From Cupriavidus sp. 2SB (GTDB taxonomy: Bacteria; Pseudomonadota; Gammaproteobacteria; Burkholderiales; Burkholderiaceae): a stretch of DNA of 56,773 bases. Numbering within the stretch: the first letter of the stretch is position 1; every line of letters begins with the position of its first letter. The position numbers and the translations under genes are program-made. A model generated the notes under the pieces. It saw only the letters and a program-made list of their open reading frames with translations, did not search any database and was not told where the DNA came from. The DNA is taken from positions 1 through 56,773 of the forward strand of contig NZ_SCMX01000044.1 of the NCBI RefSeq assembly GCF_005503625.1. Reading direction: 5' to 3'. This document shows positions 17,109-25,956 of this stretch, piece after piece.

Positions 17109-18794
17109 TTATCGTTGGCTCGTGAGTTGCTTCGTATTCCTTGTGAACCGTTCCAACAATACCTCCACCTCTTCCTGCAATCCCTGGAAGCGCTCGGGAT
17201 TGCGTGGCACGTATCCGCCCGCTTCGATATCCCATCGGTACTCTTGCGCCATCATTCTGCTCATGACATCGGCGATCTGCATCATGTCCTTGACTGCCAC
17301 CGCCCGCTTGTCGTCAGGCGGCAGCACCAGATTGCCAAGCACCCCGTACAGCTCTGTAAAGGCCAAGGCTCGCATCGTCTGGCTGCGCGTTTGCCACTCC
17401 TCCTCGGACAGCTTGCCCTCGGTCATCGCGGCTGCATCCGAGACCACGTCCTTGAGTGCCGCCTGAAACTGCGTGACCGCCTGCTCGAACTGTCGCGTCA
17501 CGGCCAAGCTGTCGCGCTGGTCCTGCGTACCGGGCGGCGACAGCATGGCCGCCACTACCACCACGATTGCCGTACACACCGTCAGCGGGACAAACCGTGA
17601 CCAGACATCGCTGCGCGTTTTCGTTTGCGCCCTCGTCCACGCCGGCTGTGGTGCGATGCTGTCGGGCAGGCATGCCGCCAGCAACAGGCCGCCGATCAGG
17701 CCGCCCACGTGTGCGGCGTTGTCGATGTTTTCTGCGCTGAAGCCACGGATAAGCGAATAGCAAATCATGAAACCCGAATCGCCAATCAATGACTGACGGA
17801 TCTCCCGCGGCAGATGCGCATGGTTTCGCAAGGCAATGACAAGCAATGCCCCACCCACCCCGAATACCGCGCCGGATGCACCCACCGCCACCGCTGCCTG
17901 TGCGCTGAAATGCAGACTGGCGGCGCTGCCCAGCAGGCCCGCACCGAAATAAACCAGCAGGAAATTGCGCGGGCCGAGAAACCACTCGACCTTTCGGCCG
18001 AGCATGTAGAGCACCACCATGTTCATCGCAACGTGCACGATGCCGCCATGCAGGAACGTGGCCGTCAACATCCGCCACCATTGGCCATCGTGCGCGAGCA
18101 CTGCAACGTTGCCGCCCCAATCGACCAGCATCGAGACAGGAGTAATGTCGAATAATGGGGCGCCAAACAGGACCATAAGCAGCCAGACGCCGATATTCGC
18201 CGCGATCAGCGAGTAGACCGCCCAGGGACGCGGCATCGTGTTCATACGGGCAAGGAATGCCTTTTCGGCTTGAACTTCCTTCGCGACCCCGCTATTTGCC
18301 AGGACGCGCAGATGGGTAACCAGCGTTTCGACCTGCTGCCTGTATGCCTTGCTCAATCCGCCAAGAAGCACCCCGAGGCGGCGGCGAAGCCAACTCGTCG
18401 GTTCGACCGGCTCGACCACCAGCATCGCTATGCCGTACCGCTTGCGTATCGCAATGCTGCCAATCGATTGCCATGGAAGATGACATTGCGAGCGCGGAAA
18501 TGCCGTCGAACCGATGCCAGTGGCATCGATGGTCAACAGCGGCTTGCGCAATGGCCGATAGCGGCCCCAGGTCAGCTCAATCAGGACGATCACTCCGATC
18601 ATCACCGACGCGACCCAGAGCAAAGAAGCGTCGGCGCCGCGCAGAACTCGCACCCATATCAGTGCTGCCAGCCCCCCGAAACCGAGCCACAACAGCAGCC
18701 GCACAATCAGCGGCGACCCATACCATTTGACGTAGAAGGCGCCTCTACGGCGCGCAGGCGTCGGGCTCTTGCTCCCGACTTTCGATAGCGTCAT
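17109..18794 (-). CDS. Rhomboid-family intramembrane serine protease with extended ends
   Basis: 561 residues from the ATG at 18794, preceded by GGGAAGA. Residues 28-75 carry two membrane helices with a soluble domain after them. The rhomboid core is at about 190-380: HGGIVHVAMNM (H249, H254, N258), catalytic S307 in GASGAVFG and H362 in HVGGLIGG form the Ser-His dyad. A further helix at about 398-415 precedes a long charged helical tail of about 140 residues, probably periplasmic or cytoplasmic. It should cleave transmembrane substrates, which are unknown. The extra N-terminal two-helix domain and the tail make it larger than GlpG-type enzymes. Upstream is a DUF2789 gene, 137 bases away. Confidence 0.88.
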   Translation of the reverse strand: MTLSKVGSKSPTPARRRGAFYVKWYGSPLIVRLLLWLGFGGLAALIWVRVLRGADASLLWVASVMIGVIVLIELTWGRYRPLRKPLLTIDATGIGSTAFPRSQCHLPWQSIGSIAIRKRYGIAMLVVEPVEPTSWLRRRLGVLLGGLSKAYRQQVETLVTHLRVLANSGVAKEVQAEKAFLARMNTMPRPWAVYSLIAANIGVWLLMVLFGAPLFDITPVSMLVDWGGNVAVLAHDGQWWRMLTATFLHGGIVHVAMNMVVLYMLGRKVEWFLGPRNFLLVYFGAGLLGSAASLHFSAQAAVAVGASGAVFGVGGALLVIALRNHAHLPREIRQSLIGDSGFMICYSLIRGFSAENIDNAAHVGGLIGGLLLAACLPDSIAPQPAWTRAQTKTRSDVWSRFVPLTVCTAIVVVVAAMLSPPGTQDQRDSLAVTRQFEQAVTQFQAALKDVVSDAAAMTEGKLSEEEWQTRSQTMRALAFTELYGVLGNLVLPPDDKRAVAVKDMMQIADVMSRMMAQEYRWDIEAGGYVPRNPERFQGLQEEVEVLLERFTRNTKQLTSQR

Positions 18795-18931
18795 CGTTCT
18801 TCCCGAAATCGTTAGACGTTCGCGTCGTCTCTCTGGCCTGCCAGCGACAGGCAGGCCACGGCGCGCGTGGCGCAAACGATAGTGGGGGGAGAACGATCGA
18901 TGCAAGCCGCCTCGTCAATGAGGCGGCAGGA

Positions 18932-19177
18932 TCAGAGCCGTGCCGGCGCGCGTAGCGCCAGATTTAGTTGATCTACCATTTCGGCCCAGTCCGCATCCTC
19001 GACGAACTCGTCGCGCAGCAGCGACGCCTGGGCGGGGGTCCAGAACGGGGCTTCCCACAATTCCTTGTCTTGCGAGAGCGGCGAGTGCTGGGCAATAAAG
19101 GCGCGAATGTCGGCCTCCTCGGAAGGCAGGCCAAGCTGTGCGAACAGGTCGGAGAACTGGTGAAAGGGGGTGTCCAT
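18932..19177 (-). CDS. DUF2789 family protein
   Basis: 81 residues from the ATG at 19177, with CCGGAG seven bases before it. The product starts MDTPFHQFSDLFAQLGLP and contains FWTPAQASLLRDEFVEDADW, which matches the small DUF2789 family. The protein is acidic, soluble and without a signal peptide. Members are widespread in proteobacteria and of unknown function. It stands alone between the rhomboid and hydrolase genes. A longer open frame to 19243 exists but has no better start signal. Confidence 0.8.
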   Translation of the reverse strand: MDTPFHQFSDLFAQLGLPSEEADIRAFIAQHSPLSQDKELWEAPFWTPAQASLLRDEFVEDADWAEMVDQLNLALRAPARL

Positions 19178-19290
19178 CGGCAACTCCGGTGAGAACGTTG
19201 ATATCAGAGTAGTGCAAGGCCGCCCGGTCTGCCGGGCGGGCACCCTTGATGAGGCGCCGGAAGTTCCTGCTGGTTCCCGGCGCCTCGCTT

Positions 19291-19998
19291 TCAGCGTTCG
19301 ATCACCGGCGCATGCACCGGAGCAATCGACTCATGCGTCGTCTGCGTGCGTTGCGCGGCCTTGTGGACCATCGTATAGGCGTAGTCGATGCCCATGCCGT
19401 AGGCGCCCGAGTGTTCCTTGGCCAGACCCGTCACGGCGTCGTACGTTTCCTTGTTCTTCCAGTCGCGCTGCCATTCGAGCAGCACTTGTTGCCACGTCAC
19501 CGGCACCACGCCAGCCTGGATCATGCGTTGCATCGCGTAGTCGTGCGCTTCCTTGGTGGTGCCGCCCGAAGCGTCCGCCACCATGTAGATCTCGTAATCA
19601 CCTTCGAGCATGGCGCACAGGGCAAACGTGGTGTTGCAGACTTCGGTCCACAAGCCGGCGACGACGATTTTCTTGCGGCCGTTCGCGGCCAGTGCGTCGC
19701 GCACCTTCTGGTCATCCCAGGAATTCATCGAAGTGCGTTCGAGCGTTTCCTTGCCGGGGAACACGTCGAGCAGTTCGGGGTAGGTATAGCCGGAGAACGA
19801 TTCGCTCTCGACGGTGGTGATCGTGGTCGGCACGTCGAAGATCTTGGCTGCCTTGGCCAGGCCCACCACGTTGTTCTTCATGGTCTGGCGGTCCATCGAC
19901 TGCACACCGAAGGCCATTTGCGGCTGGTGGTCGATGAAGATCAGTTGGCTGTTGCGCGGGGTCAGGACTTCCAGCTTGGCGTTGTTGGCGTTCGACAT
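19291..19998 (-). CDS. Isochorismatase-fold hydrolase, YcaC-like
   Basis: 235 residues. The start has CCGGAGAATC upstream. The fold is a cysteine hydrolase: D23 in IFIDHQPQM and the nucleophile C121 in AGLWTEVCNTTFALCAML are present, and the stretch ERTSMNSWDD matches YcaC-type members. YcaC relatives form large rings and have no firm substrate. It is separated by 260 bases from the next gene and probably has its own promoter there. It differs from the second isochorismatase-fold gene 260 bases upstream, which lacks the Cys. Confidence 0.85.
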   Translation of the reverse strand: MSNANNAKLEVLTPRNSQLIFIDHQPQMAFGVQSMDRQTMKNNVVGLAKAAKIFDVPTTITTVESESFSGYTYPELLDVFPGKETLERTSMNSWDDQKVRDALAANGRKKIVVAGLWTEVCNTTFALCAMLEGDYEIYMVADASGGTTKEAHDYAMQRMIQAGVVPVTWQQVLLEWQRDWKNKETYDAVTGLAKEHSGAYGMGIDYAYTMVHKAAQRTQTTHESIAPVHAPVIER

Positions 19999-20156
19999 GG
20001 TGATTCTCCGGAATGAAAGGTATTCAATAAGTTTGAGGTTTTATCGGGCAGTGCTGGCTTCGCTTTGTTTTGCTTCGTTGCGTTGCTGCGCTGTCCATGT
20101 GCTGAACTATAGCGGTCGCCCCACCGGAGAAAAACGGGGGTTCGCTGTCATAGTTG

Positions 20157-20171
20157 TTCAAATTTATTGAA
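20157..20171. promoter_or_regulatory. Inverted repeat TTCAA-N5-TTGAA in AT-rich promoter region
   Basis: TTCAA-ATTTA-TTGAA lies about 160 bases before the YcaC-like gene, in the most AT-rich stretch of the 19999-20258 gap. It could be a regulator site (T-N11-A spacing, as LysR proteins like) or chance. Nothing else was recognised in the gap. Confidence 0.35.
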
Positions 20172-20258
20172 ATAAGAAATCGGAGGATTTCCGTAGGGGA
20201 ATGAAGCGGATGGGATTCCTGCGCCCGAAGTCGCACGCCGCTACGCGGAAGCGATTCG

Positions 20259-20849
20259 CTAAGCGCGTGCAGCGTCGTTGATGATTTGATCCACCGACGT
20301 CACGGCAGCAATGGCCGCGAGGTTCTTTATCGATCCGTGGTGATCCTCCTCGCTACGCGCGGCACACGCATCCTCGACGATCACCACCTGATAGTCCCGG
20401 TCATGCGCGTCGCGCGCGGTGGACTCTACGGCCCATGTGGTGCTGACACCCGTCAACACCAGTCGCTCGATATGGTTCGCACGCAAGATCGCTTCGAGCG
20501 GCGTGCCATAGAACGCGCTGATGCGATGCTTGACCACCACGTGGTCGCCCGCCTGCACATCCAGCCCATCGACAAAGTCCGTGCCCCAACGCCCAAGCGC
20601 AAGCGCGCCCGCCGTATGCGCCTTGCCGAAGAACGGCGACGCCTTGGGCTGCTCGGCATATTGCGGGGTGAAACCCACCTTCACGAAGATCACCGGCCAT
20701 TGCCGAGAACGCGCTTGCGCAATCACCGCATTCACGTTGCGCAACAGGTTGCGATCCTGCGCGTGGGCCGCCGTACCGCCACCGGCGAGCTTTCCCTGCG
20801 GATCGACGATGTCGTTGATGACATCGAGCACGATCAATGCAGTCTTCAT
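20259..20849 (-). CDS. Isochorismatase-fold protein lacking the catalytic Cys
   Basis: 196 residues. The fold is clear: LIVLDVINDIVDP supplies D9 and VVVKHRISAFYGT supplies K107. The third residue of the usual Asp-Lys-Cys triad is alanine: TGVSTTWAVESTARDA puts A140 where relatives have Cys (commonly TNVCVESTARDA). The codon at 20432-20430 is GCC. Cys-independent members such as the isochorismatase domain of EntB exist, but this protein otherwise resembles the Cys group. It starts 23 bases after the PEP-mutase-like gene and is surely co-transcribed with it. Substrate unknown; a changed mechanism or a non-catalytic role are both open. Confidence 0.85.
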   Translation of the reverse strand: MKTALIVLDVINDIVDPQGKLAGGGTAAHAQDRNLLRNVNAVIAQARSRQWPVIFVKVGFTPQYAEQPKASPFFGKAHTAGALALGRWGTDFVDGLDVQAGDHVVVKHRISAFYGTPLEAILRANHIERLVLTGVSTTWAVESTARDAHDRDYQVVIVEDACAARSEEDHHGSIKNLAAIAAVTSVDQIINDAARA

Positions 20850-20872
20850 CGGCGCTCCCTCAGTCGTCGCTC

Positions 20873-21757
20873 TCAGTCGTCGCTCTTGTATCGCGCATCG
20901 AGTTCGTCGTACAGGGGCTTCCGGACCAGCCGCTGACGCTCGTTGAATGGCACGACAATCGCCGGGTTCTCGTCCATCTGTCCGTTCGACTTCAGCATGC
21001 CCAGCGCCTGCTGCATGCCGCGCACCGCGCCCTGCAGCGCCGCGTTCGCATAGAGCACCAGGCCATAGCCGAGCCCTTGCAGGGCATCGCGCCCCTGCAC
21101 GGGTGTCTTCCCGCCAATGACGATGTTGATCAGCAACGGGGTTTTGAACAACTGCGGCAATCGCTGGATATCGGGCAACCCTTCGATGGCCTCCAGGAAC
21201 AGGATGTCCGCACCCGCCTCTGCAAAGCGGTGCCCGCGTTCGATGGCATCCTCGATGCCATGCACCGCCGCCGCATCGGTACGCGCGATGATCTGGAAAT
21301 CGGCATCGTCGCGTGCATCGGCAGCCGCGCGGATCTTGGCGGCCATCTCGTTCATACCGACGACATGCTTGCCGGCAAAATGCCCGCACTTCTTCGGCAT
21401 GACCTGGTCTTCGAGCTGGATGGCATCGGCGCCTGCCCGCTCCAGCGTGCGCACGGCATGCTGGACGTTGAGCGCATTCCCGAAGCCAGTATCCGCATCC
21501 ACGATCAGCGGCAGCGCCACGGCGTCGCGTACACGCGCCGTGTGTTCGGCGATATCGCTGAGCCCGATAAAGCCGAGGTCCGGCAAGCCAAACGACATAT
21601 TGGTCACGCCGGCGCCAGTCAGATAGACCGCCTGGAATCCCAGATCCTCGATCACGCGCGCACTCATGGCATTGAAGGCGCCCGGCACCAGCACCGCTTG
21701 CTTTGACGCCACAAGTTGCCTGAACGCCTGTCTGCGCGCAGAAGTGCTGGATGTCAT
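20873..21757 (-). CDS. Isocitrate lyase/PEP mutase family enzyme
   Basis: 294 residues with CAGGAGA before the ATG at 21757. It is a TIM-barrel enzyme with VDADTGFGNA (D87, D89, metal binding), ED at 116-117 and the superfamily signature KKCGH at 122-126, including the catalytic Cys. Members split or form C-C or P-C bonds of small 2-hydroxy or keto acids (methylisocitrate, dimethylmalate, oxaloacetate, phosphonopyruvate). Which substrate applies cannot be decided. It is followed by the Cys-less isochorismatase-fold gene and preceded, after 85 bases, by the efflux outer-membrane gene on the same strand. Confidence 0.87.
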   Translation of the reverse strand: MTSSTSARRQAFRQLVASKQAVLVPGAFNAMSARVIEDLGFQAVYLTGAGVTNMSFGLPDLGFIGLSDIAEHTARVRDAVALPLIVDADTGFGNALNVQHAVRTLERAGADAIQLEDQVMPKKCGHFAGKHVVGMNEMAAKIRAAADARDDADFQIIARTDAAAVHGIEDAIERGHRFAEAGADILFLEAIEGLPDIQRLPQLFKTPLLINIVIGGKTPVQGRDALQGLGYGLVLYANAALQGAVRGMQQALGMLKSNGQMDENPAIVVPFNERQRLVRKPLYDELDARYKSDD

Positions 21758-21842
21758 CGCTCGTCTCCTGTGACCCCGCTTGTGGAGGATCTTCACCGAA
21801 GATAGGCGCCCGCATGGGAAGGTCAAGCCGTTTCTATGCGGA

Positions 21843-23267
21843 TCAACCGATGGGCCCACCCGGCCATCCACCACCGAGCGCCTTGTACAGGCGAACCCGG
21901 CCGATTGCGGTCTTCGTGCCGCTTTCGACCCTGGCGGACTGGGCCAGCAATAGCGTGCGCTGGACATTGAGCACGTTGAGGTAGTCGATAGCGCCCTCCT
22001 TGTAGCGTTGTTCCGCTACGGCCAACGCCTCGCGATTCTGCTCGACAGCCTCGGTGAGATGGCGATGCTCGCGCTCCTGCGCGGCGTAATCGGACAGCAC
22101 GTTGCTCACCTCATGCCAGGCCAGCAATACGGTCTTGCGATACGCAATCGCAGCCGCTTGCTGCTGCGCCTTTCGCAAGGCCAGCGTGCCGACCAGCCGC
22201 CCGCCCTGGAAAAGCGGCAGGTAGAGGCTTGGGCCATAGCTCCATTGCTGGGTGGCCCATGAACCGAAGCTCGAACCGTTCAGCGTCTGATAGCCGTAGT
22301 TGGCACCAAGTATCACGCGCGGATAGAAGTCGGCTTTGGCGGCGCCGATCTCCGCAGTGGCACGATGCAGATCGGCTTCTTTCATGCGGATGTCTGGACG
22401 CCGGCGCGCGATCTCCGACGGAATACCCACCGGAATCTCGTGCGTGTCGTCGTTGGTACGCGACGGAGATTTCAGCAGCTCGTCATCCAGCGTGCCGGGC
22501 GCCTGTCCGACGAGCATCGCCAGCGCGTTCAGCAAACGGACCTGCTCGGCCCCAAGCGCCTCCATCCGTGCGCGAACCGTACTGATCAACGCTGTGGCAT
22601 TGTGTACGTCAAGACGCGTAGTGACGCCGTTCTCGTAGCGCGAGTTCACCAGGGCGAGGCTGCGTTCCGCGATCAGCAGGCTTTCGCGCGTGACCGATAA
22701 CTGCTCACGCACGCCCTGCAGCTTCAGGTAATCGGAAGCGGTCTCCGCAGCAACCGAGAGCAGCACGCCATCCATTTCTGCCGAGGTCATCGTGACTTCG
22801 GCCTGCGCGGCTTCGATCCTGCGTCTGACGTGCCCCCACAGATCGACTTCCCAGCTCAGGTCAAACGCCGCACCCCACAGCTCATAAGGCGATTTCCCAT
22901 CGCGCCCGGAAGGATCGATCCATCCCTTCTCGCTCTCTTCCGCGCGACGATAGGAGGCACCGACCCCGACATTGGGAAACTGCGATGCACCATTCACTTT
23001 CAGATGAATGCGGCTTTGTTCCAGACGGTTGCTCATCGCCAGGACGTCGAGGTTGCCCGATACGGCGCGCTCGACAAGGCTTGCCATTTCCGGGTCGTCG
23101 AACGTCCGCCACCAGTCATGCGCCACGTCTCCCGCGCCGCAAGTCGGCGCACCGCATTGCCAGGACGCCGGCAGTTCCGCGGGCGGGGCCACGAAGTCAG
23201 GCCCTACCGCGCATCCACCCAGTGCAATCGACAGCAGGCACCCGCCCAATCCTTTGCGCATCCCCAT
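21843..23267 (-). CDS. Outer-membrane efflux lipoprotein, NodT/TolC type
   Basis: 474 residues from the ATG at 23267, which begins one base after the adaptor stop (TGAGATG). The signal peptide carries lipobox LGGC, then AVGPDF, standard for NodT-family factors. Two outer-membrane-efflux repeats follow: DVLAMSNRLEQSRIHLKV and later ATAEIGAAKADFYPRVILGANYGYQ. It is the exit duct of the tripartite pump formed with the two upstream genes. Residues near the end (RVRLYKALGGGWPGG) match typical NodT termini. The substrate is unknown; EmrAB-like systems export hydrophobic drugs or uncouplers. Confidence 0.92.
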   Translation of the reverse strand: MGMRKGLGGCLLSIALGGCAVGPDFVAPPAELPASWQCGAPTCGAGDVAHDWWRTFDDPEMASLVERAVSGNLDVLAMSNRLEQSRIHLKVNGASQFPNVGVGASYRRAEESEKGWIDPSGRDGKSPYELWGAAFDLSWEVDLWGHVRRRIEAAQAEVTMTSAEMDGVLLSVAAETASDYLKLQGVREQLSVTRESLLIAERSLALVNSRYENGVTTRLDVHNATALISTVRARMEALGAEQVRLLNALAMLVGQAPGTLDDELLKSPSRTNDDTHEIPVGIPSEIARRRPDIRMKEADLHRATAEIGAAKADFYPRVILGANYGYQTLNGSSFGSWATQQWSYGPSLYLPLFQGGRLVGTLALRKAQQQAAAIAYRKTVLLAWHEVSNVLSDYAAQEREHRHLTEAVEQNREALAVAEQRYKEGAIDYLNVLNVQRTLLLAQSARVESGTKTAIGRVRLYKALGGGWPGGPIG

Positions 23268-23268
23268 C

Positions 23269-24312
23269 TCAAACCCCGTCCTTCGTCTTGACACTGACCA
23301 CGACGGACATGCCGACGCGAAGCAGGTCTGCGTCGACGCCAGGTTCGTCGAAACGAATTTTCACCGGCACGCGTTGCACGACCTTGGTGAAGTTGCCAGT
23401 GGCGTTGTCGGGCGCCACCGGCGAGAAACTCAGGCCCGTGGCAGGCGCCACACTGTCAAGATGCCCCCGGAAGGATTTTTCCGGATTGCCATCCACCTGG
23501 ATGGTCACCGACTGGTGCGGTTTCATCCGCGCCAATTGCGTTTCCCTGAAGTTCGCCACCACGTAGATATCGTCGAGCGGCACGATGGCCATCAAGGGCG
23601 TGCCGGCTGACACGTAGGCACCTACCCGGGCAGATCGCTGCCCCACCATGCCATCGAACGGCGCCACGATGTGCGTGTACGAGACATTGAGCACGGCTTT
23701 CTGAAGCGTCGCTTCATGGCGTTGCAACTGCGCCTGCGCGGCTTCGAGCTGCGCGGTCAGCACCATCAATGTTCTGGATGCCGCCTCGCCCGACGCTACG
23801 TCGCGGTCCCGGTTCGCACGTGCCGCACTGAGGTCGGCGTCAGCCCGCTGCCACTCCTGCTGGGTACCGGCGCCGGAACTGGAAAGATTGCGATACCGCT
23901 GCGCATTCAATTCCGTAAAGCGCAGGCTTGCTTCGCTCGCGCGCACGCTGGCGCGTGCCTGTTCGACGAGCGCGCGCTGCCGGGCAATGCCCGCTTCCAG
24001 GTTCTTGATATCGGCGCGCGCCACGGCCACATTCGCCGTGGCCTCGGCCTTTGCCGCCAGATAATCGGCGGCATCGATGCGGGCCACCAGTTGGCCGGCC
24101 TTCACGCGCTGGTTGTCCTGCACCAGTACCTCGGTGATCTGACCCGTGACGCGTGGGGACACATACACCGAATCCGCACGGATGTAGGCGTCGTCGGTGC
24201 GCTGTTGCCGCCCGGCGTCGAAGATGCGAAAGCCGGCGTACAGGGCACAGGTCACGGCGGCGGCGCCGATCAGTGCATAGAAGATTCGGGGAGAGTGGCG
24301 AGGGACAGTCAT
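23269..24312 (-). CDS. HlyD/EmrA-type membrane fusion protein
   Basis: 347 residues. One N-terminal membrane helix (about 10-30) is followed by the biotinyl-lipoyl motif VSPRVTGQITEVLVQDNQRVKAGQLVARID, a long coiled-coil hairpin (about 85-200) and the beta-barrel segment VAPFDGMVGQRSARVGAYVSAGTPL. It bridges the MFS transporter and the outer-membrane duct. Its ATG overlaps the stop of the MFS gene by four bases (ATGA) and its stop is next to the NodT start, so the three are translationally coupled. Function as a pump adaptor is well supported; substrate unknown. Confidence 0.92.
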   Translation of the reverse strand: MTVPRHSPRIFYALIGAAAVTCALYAGFRIFDAGRQQRTDDAYIRADSVYVSPRVTGQITEVLVQDNQRVKAGQLVARIDAADYLAAKAEATANVAVARADIKNLEAGIARQRALVEQARASVRASEASLRFTELNAQRYRNLSSSGAGTQQEWQRADADLSAARANRDRDVASGEAASRTLMVLTAQLEAAQAQLQRHEATLQKAVLNVSYTHIVAPFDGMVGQRSARVGAYVSAGTPLMAIVPLDDIYVVANFRETQLARMKPHQSVTIQVDGNPEKSFRGHLDSVAPATGLSFSPVAPDNATGNFTKVVQRVPVKIRFDEPGVDADLLRVGMSVVVSVKTKDGV

Positions 24313-25859
24313 GATCTGACAGGTGATTGAGGCGGAAAGGCACGAACAGGAACAAACCAGAGCACGAGGGCCATCAGTGCAATGACAAAGATCAGCGCGA
24401 GGAAGGTGTCGGCGTAGGCGAGCACGAACGCCTGTTGCCTTACCTTCTCCGCAAGCACGCGAGCCGGTATCTGCAACGGACTCGCATAGGCGGTGGTCAA
24501 GGCGTGGTCCAGCAACACGTTGGCATGGAAATGCTCGCGCCAGGTCACGAAATTGCTGAAGGCCGCGGCGGCTACCGTCGATGCCAGCGCACGCAGGCTG
24601 TTCACCATGGCGGACGCGAACGGTCCTTCGGCAGGCGCCACCACGCCAGTGGCCATCATCAGCAGCGGCACCACCACCATGGGCTGCGCCACGGCATGCA
24701 TGAGCTGGAGGACGAAGAACTGTTCGCGAATCCAGTCCGGGGTGAGATATGCGCCCGCAAGGCAGGCCAACGTCATCAATGCGAGGCCGGTAGCGATCAC
24801 GTAACGGCAGTCCACCGTGCGCCGATTGACGATGAAGGCGACCAGCGGCGACAGCACAATCTGCGGTACGGCAATCAGCAGGGCCAGATCCATCGTCTGC
24901 ACGGGACGATAGCCGTGGATACGCGCGAGGTATGCGGTGGGCAGCGCGCTGCCGGCGAACGTTGCGCACACGAACAGCATCAGCGTGGCAATGCCATAGG
25001 CGAAGTTTCGCCGGCGCAGCAGCCTGAACTCGAACAACGGTGCGGGGTGGTGGAACTCGTGCACGAGGAAGGCCAGGAGACTCGCGGCGCCGCACGCCGA
25101 CAGGACGCCAATCAGCGGCGAGGCAAACCAGTCCAGCCGTTCTCCGTGCGCCAGCGCGAGCGTCGTGCACGACAAGCCCGTCACGCCGAGCAGTGCGCCC
25201 TTCCAGTTGAATTTGCGAATGCGGTCAAGATGCACCGGGTCCTGTGGAATGCCATGCCAGATCAACGCGGCGGACAGCAGACAGAGTGGCATGAATTGCC
25301 AGAACAGCAGCCGCCAGTCCGCGCTTTCGGTCCAGAATGCGACGAGCGGCATCGTGATATTAGGGCCGAACGTCGAGGTCAGCGCATACGCCGACAACCC
25401 GAAGAGCCGGTAGTGCGCGGGCAGGAAGCGCAGCGCTGCCGTCATCAGCATCGGCGGCAGGCATCCGCCAACCAGCCCCTGCAGCACGCGCAGAAACAAC
25501 AGACTTTCAAAGTTCGGGGCGAACGGGCAAAGCACGCATATCAGCCCGAACAGGAGCGTGGCCCCGGTGGCGAAACGGCGCATCGAGAAGGTGTTCGCCA
25601 GCCAGGGTGCCAGCAACATCGCCGACACTTCGGCGGCTGCATAGCTCGACGACAGCCAGATCCCTTCGTCGCGGCCCAGACCGTAGCCGCCCAGGATATC
25701 GGCGAGGCCAATATCACCGGTGCGGTTGTTGATGCCGGACACCAGCGCGGCAATCAGCACACCTTTGAGCCCGATGCCGAGCCGCAATGAAAACGGGGCA
25801 TGAACGGGCGCGGCGCCGCCAGTCGGGGCGTGCGGGGACAACGTGGAGGAAACACTCAC
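24309..25859 (-). CDS. DHA2-type MFS drug transporter, EmrB-like
   Basis: 516 residues with about 14 hydrophobic segments. Conserved DHA2 motifs are visible: LPPMLMTAALRFLP near helix 4 and the region around SSSYAAAEVSAMLLAPWLA. The likely start is a GTG at 25859; no ATG fits better, and the ribosome site is weak. It works with the adaptor and NodT genes just downstream as a proton-driven drug pump. It starts 97 bases after the NDH-2 stop, so it probably belongs to the same transcript, controlled by the divergent TetR-family gene. Confidence 0.9.
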   Translation of the reverse strand: MSVSSTLSPHAPTGGAAPVHAPFSLRLGIGLKGVLIAALVSGINNRTGDIGLADILGGYGLGRDEGIWLSSSYAAAEVSAMLLAPWLANTFSMRRFATGATLLFGLICVLCPFAPNFESLLFLRVLQGLVGGCLPPMLMTAALRFLPAHYRLFGLSAYALTSTFGPNITMPLVAFWTESADWRLLFWQFMPLCLLSAALIWHGIPQDPVHLDRIRKFNWKGALLGVTGLSCTTLALAHGERLDWFASPLIGVLSACGAASLLAFLVHEFHHPAPLFEFRLLRRRNFAYGIATLMLFVCATFAGSALPTAYLARIHGYRPVQTMDLALLIAVPQIVLSPLVAFIVNRRTVDCRYVIATGLALMTLACLAGAYLTPDWIREQFFVLQLMHAVAQPMVVVPLLMMATGVVAPAEGPFASAMVNSLRALASTVAAAAFSNFVTWREHFHANVLLDHALTTAYASPLQIPARVLAEKVRQQAFVLAYADTFLALIFVIALMALVLWFVPVRAFPPQSPVRS

Positions 25860-25956
25860 GGCTCAAAGCGCTGAAGTTGGAGATGGAAGCAGTCCGGCTG
25901 ACGAACCGGTCGCACGACGATGGGATGCAGCAATCGCGCGACCGGACGGCCGATGG

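Noticed and set aside
24327..25790. 487-codon plus-strand frame over the MFS gene
   Set aside because: Antisense shadow; Arg/Gln/His-rich, no motifs.
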